A stretch of 17,628 nucleotides of DNA from Gymnopilus junonius (GCA_015501075.1 JADNYJ010000632.1:1-17628), one strand, 5' to 3'; positions 1-9,549 are shown, counted from the stretch's first letter. Numbers and translations: made by a program. The notes: a model not told the origin generated them from the sequence alone.

Positions 1-2
1 TT

Positions 3-412
3 CTCGGCGAACACGTCGCTCACGCATGGGGTGTTGGTCGAGTACTAGTCTGGGCGCCGTCAGCCCCTTCAGAATTTGCAGCCAAGAAGCTAGATTTGCA
101 GACTTTACGGTCTGCCGGGCTGTATAAAGTCCAAGGAGAGGCTGTCCAAGCTATGGTGGGAGGGATCTATCAACAATACGTACGTGGATGCTTGTCGCAA
201 TGATTTTTTTTCATTGCTCACTGGTCCTTTACGCGCAGGGAGGGTCTGTGGCCCATAGGCTATTCCACACACGTATATTACCCAGACTACGAGTGAAGGG
301 TGGGCTGCCATATCCATTTTTTGGCGATGCTCAGAGATTTTGCGATGCAATGGGTGGTGAGCAAGGGAGCTTACTTCTGGAAGACTCAAAACGACCAAAA
401 GTAGAAGCATGA
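3..412 (+). CDS. RNase III-fold protein, probably mitochondrial ribosomal protein mL44-like (3' end only)
   Basis: This is the C-terminal part of a gene whose 5' end lies left of the window. Two exons are visible: 3-179, and 239-412 ending in TGA, separated by a 59-bp intron (180-238, donor GTACGT, acceptor GCAG, phase 0). The spliced peptide carries the end of an RNase III-like helical domain: LYKVQGEAVQAMVGGIYQQY, then GGSVAHRLFHTRILPRL across the junction. The GE-V-A-VG-IY pattern followed by GG..A..F...LP is typical of RNase III-fold proteins such as fungal mL44 (MRPL3) and mL57, which are structural parts of the mitochondrial large ribosomal subunit and not active nucleases. The RNase III signature with the catalytic acidic residues would lie mainly upstream, so the catalytic state cannot be judged. 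A Dicer-type or true RNase III is a less likely alternative because no dsRNA-binding domain follows. Confidence 0.62.
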
Positions 413-1099
413 CATACTTTTACGGATTTGCTATCATTATGTCGTATGTCTTTTGTGTCTATTCTTTGCACCTGCGACTGACAGTTCGTCAGGTTTACTA
501 ATACCTAATCTATTCGTCCCCTCTGGATATTTTTCGTCGTCGATTGCCCATGAATTTTGTAAGGTGTAAGGGAATGCAACCTTTTCCTCTGTCCTTTCAA
601 GTGCAGCACCGCCCATGAACAAATGGCTCCTACAGCAAACAGTTCATGTAACATGAATGAGTCTCAGATTTCTGCCGATGCCATTATAAACCCATGAGCG
701 ATGCATTTCATTGTTTTGGACTCGGATCAAACGCTACCCGTCCATTTATGAAACGACCATTTTGTTCTCTCGATATTTGCTACTCTTATAAGCCGTTCAG
801 TAGTTTCGATATTTTATGTTCATCTATGACAACTCTAGGGTGCGAAGGACAACACACTAGAGGCGTACTAGAAGCAATTTTTGTCAACTCAATCCGAAAG
901 TGATGTGTGACCCGTCACATGTTGCGTTCAATCGACCGATCGCACGCCATCAATCCATTCTCAGTCTCTTCCGAGTCCCTGTTCTCCTTCGTCGATATCG
1001 ACCTCCATGTCTACTCGTGTAAATGGCCTTCGAAAGTGGATCGTTACCTTTTATCAATTGGTCAGTCCCTCAGCAAGCCTCTCACAGGAAAGCTTCTAT
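413..1099. other. Gene-free stretch between the RNase III-fold gene and an F-box pseudogene
   Basis: No coding frame with recognisable protein character was found here. Open frames exist on both strands, including a plus frame at 694-903, but their translations show no motif and no splice logic. The stretch should hold the 3' UTR of the upstream gene and the former promoter of the F-box copy. Confidence 0.5.
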
Positions 1100-2807
1100 T
1101 GAGTCTCTATGTTCTTAATACTTATCACCTGTCCACTTCTTTCCAGTTTCGCCATTACGTCTACCCAATAAGACGCGATCCGATTTCGATTCTAGACCTC
1201 GACTTAGATATACTATGGACAATTTTTACCATAAATGCTGACATTGACGATCCTGGCGCGCTCAACAGCACCCTGATGATTCACAAGTCTGCAGCTCATG
1301 GCATAATCTCTTGCTTACGACGCCATCTATTTGGGGAAGGCTGCTTAACCTCGACGTGCTCTCCAAGGGAGGTAAATCCGTCCGGCAGAAATTTTACGCA
1401 GAAGCGGTAGCTCCTCGTTGTGGATCAAGGCTGATATTACTGGTGCCCCCCATTTAAAAGAATTTTTTTTCAACATCGTTGATCAGCATTGGCAAAGGAT
1501 CAAGTACCTGGACATCAGCCTTCCTTCAAATCTAGTGACCTTTGAACGCTGGAACGTATTCTGTCTTCCCGCGCCTCACCTTGAAACATTCAAGGTGTGC
1601 ATAAGACACACGGGAGGCCTGACTAGAAGGGGCCTACATCAAGTCGCGCATACATGGTCAAACAGCCATCATCTCTTTGCTAATGAAGCACCCATGCTTC
1701 GGGAATTCTATGTCACGCAATACAAGTTCGATCACCCTCCCGGCTGGGTGACTAGATTGTCTGCCCTGAGAATAGGATATCCATTCACGCTTCAGGAAGC
1801 CTTATTTGCTGTACAGGAAATACCAAATCTTGAATCATTTGTCATCGGCACGCTAAAGGTCACAGTAAATCCAGATACCATCCAACGTCTTCCACATATC
1901 TACCCTACCAAACTCAACTTCTGTGCACTTTATGGGTATTTCGAGGAATCAATCACTCTCCTACAACATCTTGAAGTTCCTTCCAACTGTCGTCTCTCAT
2001 TCGTGCCCTGCCATGTTCGGTCCTCTGGTATACCAAGGGACTTTTTCAAATCATTGATCGGAATGCTATCCCACATTTTGTCAACGCTATTTTCGACAAT
2101 ATAAATCACCCCTGCACCTTCTCTATTCCTCTAGACATTTTGAGCTCAGGGAGATTTTGAATCGTCGCCTTAATTTCGAAATCATAATAGGCTCCGTGGG
2201 TGAATTCCCAGCTCATCTCCAAACCTTATTATTCCACGAGTTTGCTCTCCCTGTATTTTCCAAAGTCCCAGGGATATTTATCAAGCTCGGCAGTCCCGTT
2301 CCGAAAAAGAGTTTCATGTCGTTTTTATACTCATTTTCATCATGTAGGTATCTTATGATTCAGGACGAGGCGACTATTCGTAATCTTCATAAATTTTACG
2401 ATGATATTGAAGCTCACGGAGGCACTTCTGTGAGCAAAGTTCCCAATATAATGTACCTCGCACTCGAACTCTGGCATCCTACGAGCACTTTCATTGGTGA
2501 AAATGGGGCTCTTCATCGATTTCTGAAGGACCGAATGAAACGTGGGAGGGCAATCAAAGTGCTCAGCCTTAGATATAGTCATGCGACCCCTTTTCCGTCC
2601 CTCCAATATCTAGAAGAAATATTTGGTCTGCGTGTTTCCTGGACTGAACCCCAAAACGGAGTGGCTTCGGAGTACAAGTGCGGTAGTGGTCACCCAGAGA
2701 AACTCCCTCGTTCCCTAGGTTAGGCCTTCTGGGAACGTATTGCGCATGCACCTTATATTCTAGTTATTCCGTTCATTTTCTCTAAGCCAGTCAAAATCCT
2801 AGTCTGA
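1100..2807 (+). pseudogene. F-box/LRR protein pseudogene with several frame changes
   Basis: The remains of a mushroom-type F-box protein run through three frames. Around 1150-1285 (frame 1) the translation reads YPIRR...ILW.IF.INADIDDPGALN, a degenerate form of the usual PIRRLP.EIL..IF F-box start. At about 1290 the homology moves to frame 3 (CSSWHNLLLTTPSIWGRLLN, the hallmark 'W..L.L.TP.LW' segment). At about 1391 it moves to frame 2 (ILRRSGSSSLWIKADITG), which stays open to the stop at 2102-2104 with LRR-like spacing of hydrophobic residues. It then resumes in frame 3 (about 2076-2720). A TAG at 2721-2723 interrupts the tail, and the frame continues as FWERIAHAPYILVIPF to TGA at 2805-2807. 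No GT-AG intron that I tested bridges these shifts. Intact relatives would be SCF ubiquitin-ligase substrate adaptors with an N-terminal F-box binding Skp1. The upstream limit is approximate. Confidence 0.75.
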
Positions 2808-3012
2808 TACCCCAATGACTCTCAATTCCTATAATAGACTATTTGGGTCAAATGCCCTTAATCAAGAATATTGATTATAGCGAAGAAATGACATGTTAAA
2901 TTTTGTTTTTTGTGACTTGAATTCAATTATCTGATAGACCGATGAGTAATATCTTTTTGTTTTGAAAATTTGTAAGCAAATCGACAACCAATGGTCGCAT
3001 AATGCTTTCGGC

Positions 3013-4043
3013 ATGCAGAACTCAAGAGGCAGAGCGCGAAACAAAAACAAATTTTCGAATTTCCAACTCCATTCTAACCAGATGAGTATGACTTCTTGGT
3101 CTTCACCAGTTGCAGGTATCAGCCTGGCCAGCCTCAAAGCCATCGAGGGAGAGCTATCAAAACATCTCATTTTCGATGATCCCTGAGTACTGAACCGCTT
3201 ACACCTCGATCGCATTTCTGATGAATTCATAGTCAGATGCGCTTCTGGACTGAACAACAATCTCACAACTAAAGCTGCGTGGAAAAGGCTTGAGGCAATA
3301 AAAACTGAAGCTATGAAAAAGCAAGAGGGTTCCGAAGAGCCACCAGCTGATGAATTTACTGCATTCAATTTCAGGCCTAGACCTGTTCGGGAGAAGAACT
3401 TGGAGAAAGAAACCATGGATATGTATGAACCTCTGGTAGGAAATCCCATCATCTATCAACATTTCCTTATTCCAATGCCTTACGCTTTAGATGTCCATCT
3501 TTGAATATATAGAAAATCTCAACATTGGGGACCAAGTTACCGTCGACCGAATGGCTGTTCAAGAGATCCTTCCAATCAACCAACAGGTTGGAGTTGAAAT
3601 CAGATGGAACCATCTATGGTATCCCAAGGCCTATCCCCGACTTCACCTTGTTGGATTTTACTAAGCCAGTTGAACGGTCCCCAAAATCTGCTAAATATTC
3701 AGTAATGTGGCATCACCAAGCTGCTTTCTGGGATACCTATTTTCAAGATCTACGCAGACCGCGCTGGAGGTCTGCTTTTTATTCCGGCAAGGTTTCTTCT
3801 TGATTATTTTTCACAAGTGTTGTCTGATTTGTTGGAGGATTTGAGGGACCGGATCCTTCAGCAGCATAGGTATAATACCCAAATTCTTTTGACTCATGCT
3901 TATTTGCTCGAAAAGATAGATGTAGCAGTTACCTTGATGTGACCCTCAGATTGACTGCGTTGGAGAATGATAAATCTGTTTGGGGACTATTTTACCTTAT
4001 GTCTAATTGCATGGATTCGGAATTCAAAAGATACAGTAGATGA
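3013..4043 (+). pseudogene. Unrecognised multi-exon gene, probably disabled by in-frame stops
   Basis: I do not recognise the family. Frame 1 is protein-like from the ATG at 3013 (and open from 2950) to about 3435, except for a TGA at 3184-3186. Likely introns are 3436-3490 (GTAGGA...TTTAG, 55 bp), 3619-3665 (GTATCC...TAAG, 47 bp) and 3870-3925 (GTATAA...GTAG, 56 bp). Spliced, the frame passes through FEYIENLNIGDQVTVDRMAV, LLSGIPIFKIYADRAGG and LLFIPARFLLDYFSQVLSDL to SVWGLFYLMSNCMDSEFKRY, with TGA at 4041-4043. A TAA at 3703-3705 breaks exon 3. Both stops sit where one C-to-T change (CGA to TGA, CAA to TAA) would explain them. An alternative model with introns 3493-3536 and 3702-3747 avoids the TAA but uses shorter introns and a weaker donor. 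The 3184 stop could be skipped by a 72-bp intron (3116-3187), but the acceptor is poor. No transmembrane segment or signal peptide is evident. A living gene with unusual splicing remains possible. Confidence 0.45.
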
Positions 4044-4083
4044 AGAAGGGTGTGATGGACCAGGGAGGGTGGATAAATATTTA

Positions 4084-4182
4084 CACGACGGGCAAGCAAC
4101 TGTCCAAACGGCCCAAAATGAGCACTTTTGTACTACAAAATGCTCATTTTGAGCCAATTGGACAGCCGCTTGCCCCCGCGTG
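4084..4182. repeat. 99-bp near-perfect inverted repeat (hairpin or foldback)
   Basis: The left arm (4084-4132) and right arm (4134-4182) are reverse complements around the single base at 4133. The innermost TTTTGTA/TACAAAA is perfect. Moving outward the arms match through AAAATGAGCA/TGCTCATTTT, TGTCC/GGACA, GGCAAGC/GCTTGCC and CACG/CGTG, with a one-base bulge near 4125 and a handful of mismatches. There is essentially no loop, so single-stranded DNA or RNA could fold into one long stem. The similar peptides read from both strands here are a result of the palindrome and not evidence of a gene. Confidence 0.85.
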
Positions 4183-4290
4183 TTACTAGCCAAATTGACA
4201 ACAAATTGATTGAATTCAGAATAGATAAGATAACCAAAGTCACACGGATCAGAACCCGTCTTCAGTCGGGAGTCGGGACTTCGGCCGGGC

Positions 4291-5298
4291 TAGTGCTGTG
4301 TTGGATTGCTATTTCGCCATGTTACCAACGTGAGATTGGTTTGGGGTCTGCTGTGACGTTAGAAACCCATGTTACTAACTGTTATTTTGTTACGTAATCA
4401 TCCAAAATAAGAAAAAATTTCGGCGTTAGATAACACGTAAATAACGTCGGACTGAGGTAAATAACACGTTAATAACCTACGACACCTAAAAGAAACTGTC
4501 GACACTACACTCGCCCAGTTTTCCGACTACCTTTGCTGGTTCCAAATGTATCTCAACAGCCCTGACACTATCTGCGCCAATCCTTCGCTTCCTGGCTATC
4601 ATTGTCGAGGATTTTTGCTTGCACCAAGTCAAGGAGGTGAACAAGTGTGATGTCATTGCCAGAATTTTTGAACTTTTCAGCGAGATCAAGGAGATCGGCA
4701 AGATCTCCTTGAGATAACATGTCCAGGAGTTGATAACAAGGTAGTCGTGTTGTTATTTCAAAGTTTTCGAGCAATACAGCAAAATTTCGAGTGCCGGAGT
4801 AATGCCGGAGTTGTCTAATTTGGAGGCACGTGACGTCCGAACGGACGCGCGCACCCAAAAAATCAAGCTATACTTAATGGTCAAATTTAATGGGTATCAC
4901 TCTGCCAAATTGCATATAATAAATTATCAGAATGACTCGACAGCTCTGCTGATGCTTTGAGAGTTTCTCACAGTTTCTAACATGCAGTTTTTGACCCCCC
5001 CATGTTAGAAACGTTACTAACATGTTATTAACACGTGATATACTGGTCTGTTACACTGCTGGCACTGAGTAGTGTTTCTTGAGGAAACAGGACCTAGGAA
5101 CCACTTCATATGACTTTTTTTCCACTGTTTTCTTGAGAAACACCGGTCGGCCATACCAAATTAGGCAAGGCCGAATGCTGGTTTCTGGAGAAACACCTAA
5201 AAGAAATCAGGTGACGTGTTTCTTTCATGCTGTTTCCCAAAGAAACAGAGGTTGGTGCCAGCAGTGTTACTAACATAGAGCCAACCAACACAGCACTA
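4291..5298. mobile_element. Candidate non-autonomous DNA transposon, hAT-like termini
   Basis: A perfect 14-bp terminal inverted repeat is visible: TAGTGCTGTGTTGG at 4291-4304 and its reverse complement at 5285-5298. The end TAGTG fits the YARNG start known for hAT-superfamily termini. The motif TTCGGCC occurs just outside both ends (4280-4286 and 5299-5305). It abuts the right end but lies 4 bp from the left end, so it is not a clean target-site duplication. The interior has subterminal palindromic boxes of the form GTTANTAAC at 4371, 4468, 5013, 5024 and 5266. It also has a 12-bp inverted repeat, GTTTCTAACATG (4973-4984) with CATGTTAGAAAC (5001-5012). No transposase frame is present. The only sizeable frame is a 96-codon minus one (4568-4858) of unknown nature. 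A chance association of repeats cannot be excluded without finding other copies. Confidence 0.45.
5073..5247. repeat. Four GTTTCT-type palindromes at about 53-bp spacing upstream of the ALDH gene
   Basis: Palindromic boxes occur at 5073-5089 (TGTTTCTTGAGGAAACA), 5126-5142 (TGTTTTCTTGAGAAACA), 5180-5197 (GGTTTCTGGAGAAACACC) and 5231-5247 (TGTTTCCCAAAGAAACA). Their starts are 53, 54 and 51 bp apart. The sequence between them is not clearly repeated, so the palindromes are the conserved part. TTC and GAA triplets in opposite orientation resemble parts of heat-shock-factor sites, but the spacing does not match a canonical element. They lie inside the candidate transposon and 90-265 bp before the aldehyde dehydrogenase ATG. 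They may therefore be transposon-derived hairpins, binding sites for a dimeric regulator, or both. Confidence 0.7.
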
Positions 5299-5337
5299 TT
5301 CGGCCCATCACTATCGTTATCCCTATCCACCACCACC

Positions 5338-7523
5338 ATGGCACCAATCTCTCAGACGACAATCATTCCCCACAACCAAGAGCCTTACATTACAAGAGTG
5401 TATCCATCCGAACAAGAACTAGACACAATCATCCAAAACGCGGCTATAGCGCAGAAAGCATGGAAGAACATTCCGCTTGAAGAGAGAATTGCAATCGGGA
5501 GAAAGTTTATGGTACGTTCCATTTAAATATTTGTAATATTCTGAAGTCAAGTTGCAAAAGGAAGAGTTTAAAGGGTTGAGTGGCGAGCTTCCGCTGGAGC
5601 TTACTATGCAGATGGGCAGGTAAATTTATCGACCATAGATCTTATAAAGTGAAGCCCCTGATTGCATTGTCAGACCTGTATCACAAGGAGCCGGAGAAAT
5701 TCGCGGTTTTCTTGAACGCGCGAAGTACATGCTTGATATTGCATCTTCAAGTCTCGCCGATGTCACCTTGGAGTCAACCGATAAACCTGGCTTCCGACGA
5801 TACATAAAGCGCGATCCTCTTGGTGTTGTTTTAGTCATTGCCCCTTGGAAGTGGGTCTTACAATGCTTCTTCCGATCTCTAGAGGATAAGACTGATCTTT
5901 ATCGTATCTAGCTACCCATACCTAGTCTCCATCAACTCCGTCCTTCCAGCTATCATCGCCGGAAACGCGGTAGTCTTCAAACCATCCCCACAGACTCCGC
6001 TGACTGCAGAGCGCTTCGCTCTGGCTCTTACACGCGCTGGTGTACCGGAACATGTCATTCAGGTCGTGCATATGTCGCCTGAACTAGTGAAACACGCGAT
6101 CGATAACCATGACATTGATTTTGTCTCCTTCACTGGCAGTGTCGTTGGAGGCCGGTCTGTGGCCCAGACTGCTGCTAATGCACACGGGTTCAAGGGTGTT
6201 GCTTTGGAGGTGAGTATCTGCCTACCACCCTTCTTTCTTCCGTCGTCTCATTATCGACTCGTAGCTTGGCGGAAAAGACCCTGCATATGTTCGGGCTGAT
6301 GCTGACTTGGAATACACAGTTCCTGAACTTGTTGATGGTTAGTCTTTGTCACATATCTGCAAAACAATGTAATAAATTCGTTCTATAAATTTAGGATCCT
6401 TCTTCAATTCAGGCCAGAGTTGCTGTGCGATCGAAGTCAGTCTACATCTGCCAAAACAGCGGGTTGAATTAAACCCCTTCTTTAGCGTATATACGTGCAC
6501 GAATCGATCTACGAGCCTTTCGTACATAAATTCGTTGCACTGACAAAGGTAAACTATCTCCTTATTTACTTACAACTTCCTGATCGTTCATCAGGCTTAT
6601 CGTCTCGGTGATCCGACGTTAACAGAAACCAATCTCGGACCAGTCGTCAGCCTGGCTAGTGCGGCGCGTATTAGGAAGCAAGTAGAAGATGCTGGTGATT
6701 GTTTGATTTCCATCAACCTTGCGTTTGTCCACTAAAGTCCTGGATTGATAGTCAGCGCGGGTGCCAAAGCACTGATACCTGAAGACCTTTTCCCGCAAGC
6801 TAAAGCGTATGTTGATTTCCTTGATCTTCTTGAGTTTTATTGAAACTCGAGATTTAACAGTGGAACGACTTACGTTGCTCCTCAGGTTTTGGTAGATGTG
6901 AACCATAGTACGTTTCCTTGGAGCATTTTGTAAAGAATTTGAAAATTTGCTGATGGCTCATTCAGGTATGGAGGTCATGAAAGTGCGTCACTAAAGCAGT
7001 TTATCATAGTGATTACTAACTCTGGAGCAGGAGGAAACATTTGGACCCGTAGTTGGCATTCAGAAGGTCAGTACAGTCCTTGATTCTGCAGGCACCTTAA
7101 TCCATATTCACCATAGGTCAAATCCGACGAAGAAGCCTTGGAACTCATGAACGATTCCCCCTATGGTCTCACCGCGTCGATATGGACGAATGTCCAGGAC
7201 CACTCAGAATCAGAGGCTGCATTCTTGAAATTTGTTAATGGTCTTGCAACTGGGACTGTTTACTTGAATCGGTGTGTCTTCTTCATTTCTCTTCTCTTAC
7301 TGACGCAGTACGTTAATATAACTATAGCTGCGATTATCTGGATCCGGCGCTGGCGTGGGTTGGAGTCAAAGATAGCGGAAGGGGCGTTAGCTTGAGCAAG
7401 TTCGGTAAGTCGTCTCTTATTATAAGCGAGGAATGATATTTGGTCTGATATACGGCTCGCAATAAAGGCTATGATCAACTGACGAGACCAAAATCTGTGC
7501 ATATGAAGATCAAAACTTCATAA
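5338..7523 (+). CDS. Aldehyde dehydrogenase (NAD(P)+), complete, 15 exons, 475 aa
   Basis: Enzymes of this superfamily oxidise an aldehyde to the carboxylic acid using NAD(P)+. Exons: 5338-5511, 5561-5619, 5674-5850, 5912-6209, 6265-6337, 6395-6435, 6486-6548, 6595-6694, 6752-6806, 6861-6907, 6966-6982, 7031-7066, 7117-7271, 7328-7404, 7468-7523. All 14 introns are GT-AG, 46-63 bp, and the 1428-nt CDS stays in frame. Motifs in order: APWNYPYLVSINSVLP with the active-site Asn near 137; VFKPSPQTP; FTGS near 210; ELGGKDPAYV with the general-base Glu near 236; FFNSGQSCCAIERIYV with the catalytic Cys near 270; EETFGPVVGIQKV near 369; DSGRG near the C-terminus. All key catalytic residues are present and length is normal (about 450-500 aa). 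There is no evident signal or targeting peptide, so it is likely cytosolic. The ATG follows a CCACCACC leader. The substrate is unknown; resemblance to fungal succinate-semialdehyde/aliphatic types is only suggestive. Confidence 0.93.
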
Positions 7524-8015
7524 ATGAGGCTGCTTGTGAGCGGCATTTTGTAGACAGAATTTAGTAACGCCTAGACTGGCCTATCAATTACTGATGTACT
7601 TATCGCGGACTCGGAATTGACTTTCTCTGAAGCTCATACACATTTCAAACAGCACGCTTCATTTCTTTTGCCTCTGCTGCGTATGTTACCCTTACTTTCG
7701 AAGACATACCCATATTCAACGACGACGACCGTCGACAATGCCTCGGCCCTCAATTCCTGTTGGATGTACCTTATCCGGCAGGGGGATGGATGCCGAGCGT
7801 CGCCAGTACTTGCATCAAACGTTTGATTGCTCTGATCCGAATCGCAAAAATAGCCCGCTGTACATAGCCGTGCCAGTGCTGTTGATGTAAATGGCCGTTC
7901 GTTGTTGACCGACTACCACCATCTTCCCAAGCATTGACTGTTGGAGAACACTAGTGCGCTGTGCGCCCGCCTACCCCATCTCTAATACTTGTAATACTTG
8001 CTAGCATCTGGAAAC
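7524..8015 (+). promoter_or_regulatory. Intergenic/leader region with a 50-codon upstream ORF (7738-7890)
   Basis: This stretch separates the aldehyde dehydrogenase stop from the next start codon. It contains no recognised gene. An ATG-started frame of 50 codons (7738-7890, beginning MPRPSIPVGCTLSGRGMD) ends 125 bp before the next gene's ATG. It could be a translation-limiting upstream ORF, an alternative first exon, or chance. The ALDH 3' UTR must also lie here. Confidence 0.3.
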
Positions 8016-9453
8016 ATGGAACACCAATTCCGTCGTGGAATTTACCGCCCGAATGCACAACGTTTGAGTATTTCCCTCGCGCCGCTGGTCGCGCAGAGGT
8101 CACTTTTGTTCAGGGTCAAAGCGGATCTTGCCACCAAGACGAACTACGAAGAGGTGAGTCTCTCTGCATCGACGTAAATGCATTTATTCATGACCTTTAA
8201 CATAGTTGACGCCTACGGAGGAATCACCCGGTCTGTTCCTTCTCTCTGGGAATGTCACTCCTTCCCCGAGCGCCAAGATCATCAGCGCCAAGATCATCAG
8301 CGCCGCACTCTCTGCCTTGTCGACTGCCAGTGTATACAGCCAGGATTCATGGGATGGCGAGAAGTCGCCTTTCGGGGCTATTCTTGTTCCTCCTCAACCC
8401 CAGCCACATTCTCAGCAGTATCTTAACGTTCGTCCGGACACGCGGAGACATGCTATAGCGCTCAGCCCGGGCGTGCAATGGGAGGACTTATTGGAGGAAG
8501 ATGAGAGCAACATTGGGGTTCCTGATGTGGCATTGAATACCCCTTTGCCGCAGTCACCTACTCCGCCTGAGCATGGGAATCCTGCTCCGGATCACAATGC
8601 AATAGAGGCTTCTCTTCCTCTGGAGTCTGGGGTAGAGGTATTCCCAATGTCGAAGGCGGTCGTTGATATCCCGGTAATCAAGCTGGAAGTTCTCGGTGGC
8701 GGTCCCGCTGCTGGAAAATTGCAGAAGAAGAAACGTTCGCCTTCAGAGGACATGAATGATACCACCACCAAACGTGTCTCTAAACATGCCAAGGCGTTTG
8801 GCAAAGTTATCGGCCATCTTTCTTTGCAGCCTTCCTCCAGGAAGGAAATCGCTGCTCCCAAACAGAGGCGAAACACTACTCCTGTCGTCAGCGTCAACAA
8901 GGCTTCGCCAGAGTATAAGCTTCCCGAGCTCAAACCTGGGATGGCTTCCCCCATCCGCATGTCGTTCATCGCCAATTCGGGCTCTGGACCTCTTATTGTC
9001 CCTGGTCTTCATGAACCAGCACCTATTCCTCATCAGGCCCACTACGTCAAAGCCTCACAAACGCGACAGACCTTACCTGCGAATCCAAAACCTCAGCCTC
9101 GGACTGCAAAAATTCGGCAGACAATGCCACCGGCGACTCCCTTGCCCCGACGCTCTAGTACACCTCCGCCACCTACACCCGTACCAACTGCAGGTAAGAA
9201 GGGCCATAGGAGGTATAAGAGCTCGCCGGCGGCGGCTCAGTTCGATTTCAACACCAAGACCAAGGACTGGGGAAGAGAAGATGTGCCACCTCTTCCTGCC
9301 ATGCCACCCTTCGCGACTCTCAACTTGTCAGTTCCTCGACAGAGAGCAGGGAGTCTTGCGACTCTTCCTCCATCGGTTCCAATTGTTAGGGGGATTGAGC
9401 CTCCATTCCCGGTTTATGCTGTTCACCAACCTCGACAAGGGCTTGTTATGTAG
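8016..9453 (+). CDS. Pro/Ser-rich, probably disordered protein of unknown function, 461 aa
   Basis: I do not recognise this protein. Two exons are inferred: 8016-8153 (46 codons from the first ATG after an in-frame stop at 7992) and 8206-9453. They are joined across a 52-bp intron with a strong GTGAGT donor and a CATAG acceptor, phase 0. Without this splice the large exon has no ATG at its start. The N-terminal about 60 residues are moderately hydrophobic and basic (RRGIYRPNAQRLSISLAPLV). The rest is low-complexity: rich in Pro, Ser, Thr, Ala and Lys, with a basic stretch QKKKRSPSED near residue 218 that could be a nuclear localisation signal, and a RRSSTPPPPTPVPT run near 361. A 15-bp exact tandem duplication (8271-8300) gives the repeated peptide SAKII. 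There is no transmembrane segment or enzyme motif. It converges with the F-box gene, with 96 bp between stop codons. A scaffold or regulatory role is possible but unsupported. Confidence 0.75.
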
Positions 9454-9549
9454 TTTAATGTAATTGGATTTGTGCAATGCTAATGACCTTGGCTTTCTTT
9501 ATTAACATACCGTATATAAGAAAGAGTTGGTGTAGGTAAGAAAAAAATA

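Noticed and set aside
105..410. 101-codon minus-strand open frame over the RNase III-fold gene
   Set aside because: The plus strand there carries a spliced protein with family motifs. The minus frame has no motif and is antisense to coding sequence.
694..903. 69-codon plus frame upstream of the F-box pseudogene
   Set aside because: No motif, no homology that I recognise, and not connectable to the F-box remnant by an intron.
3987..4193. Similar peptides (VQ.AQNEHF) read from both strands near 4100-4180
   Set aside because: This is explained fully by the palindrome; it is not a pair of genes or a duplicated domain.
4568..4858. 96-codon minus-strand frame inside the candidate transposon, with a helix-like stretch (DLADLLDLAEKFKNSGND)
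   Set aside because: It looks partly protein-like but has no recognised family, ends abruptly at a stop and lies among repeats. At most it is a captured gene fragment, so it is not listed as a gene.
4280..5305. Possibility that the repeat block is a solo LTR
   Set aside because: The terminal repeats are inverted rather than direct, do not begin TG or end CA, and no primer-binding or polypurine tract is visible.
8756..9463. Second 235-codon open frame on the plus strand inside the disordered-protein gene
   Set aside because: It overlaps the longer spliced gene in another frame and has the composition of a shadow frame (Leu/Ser/Arg-rich, no motif).
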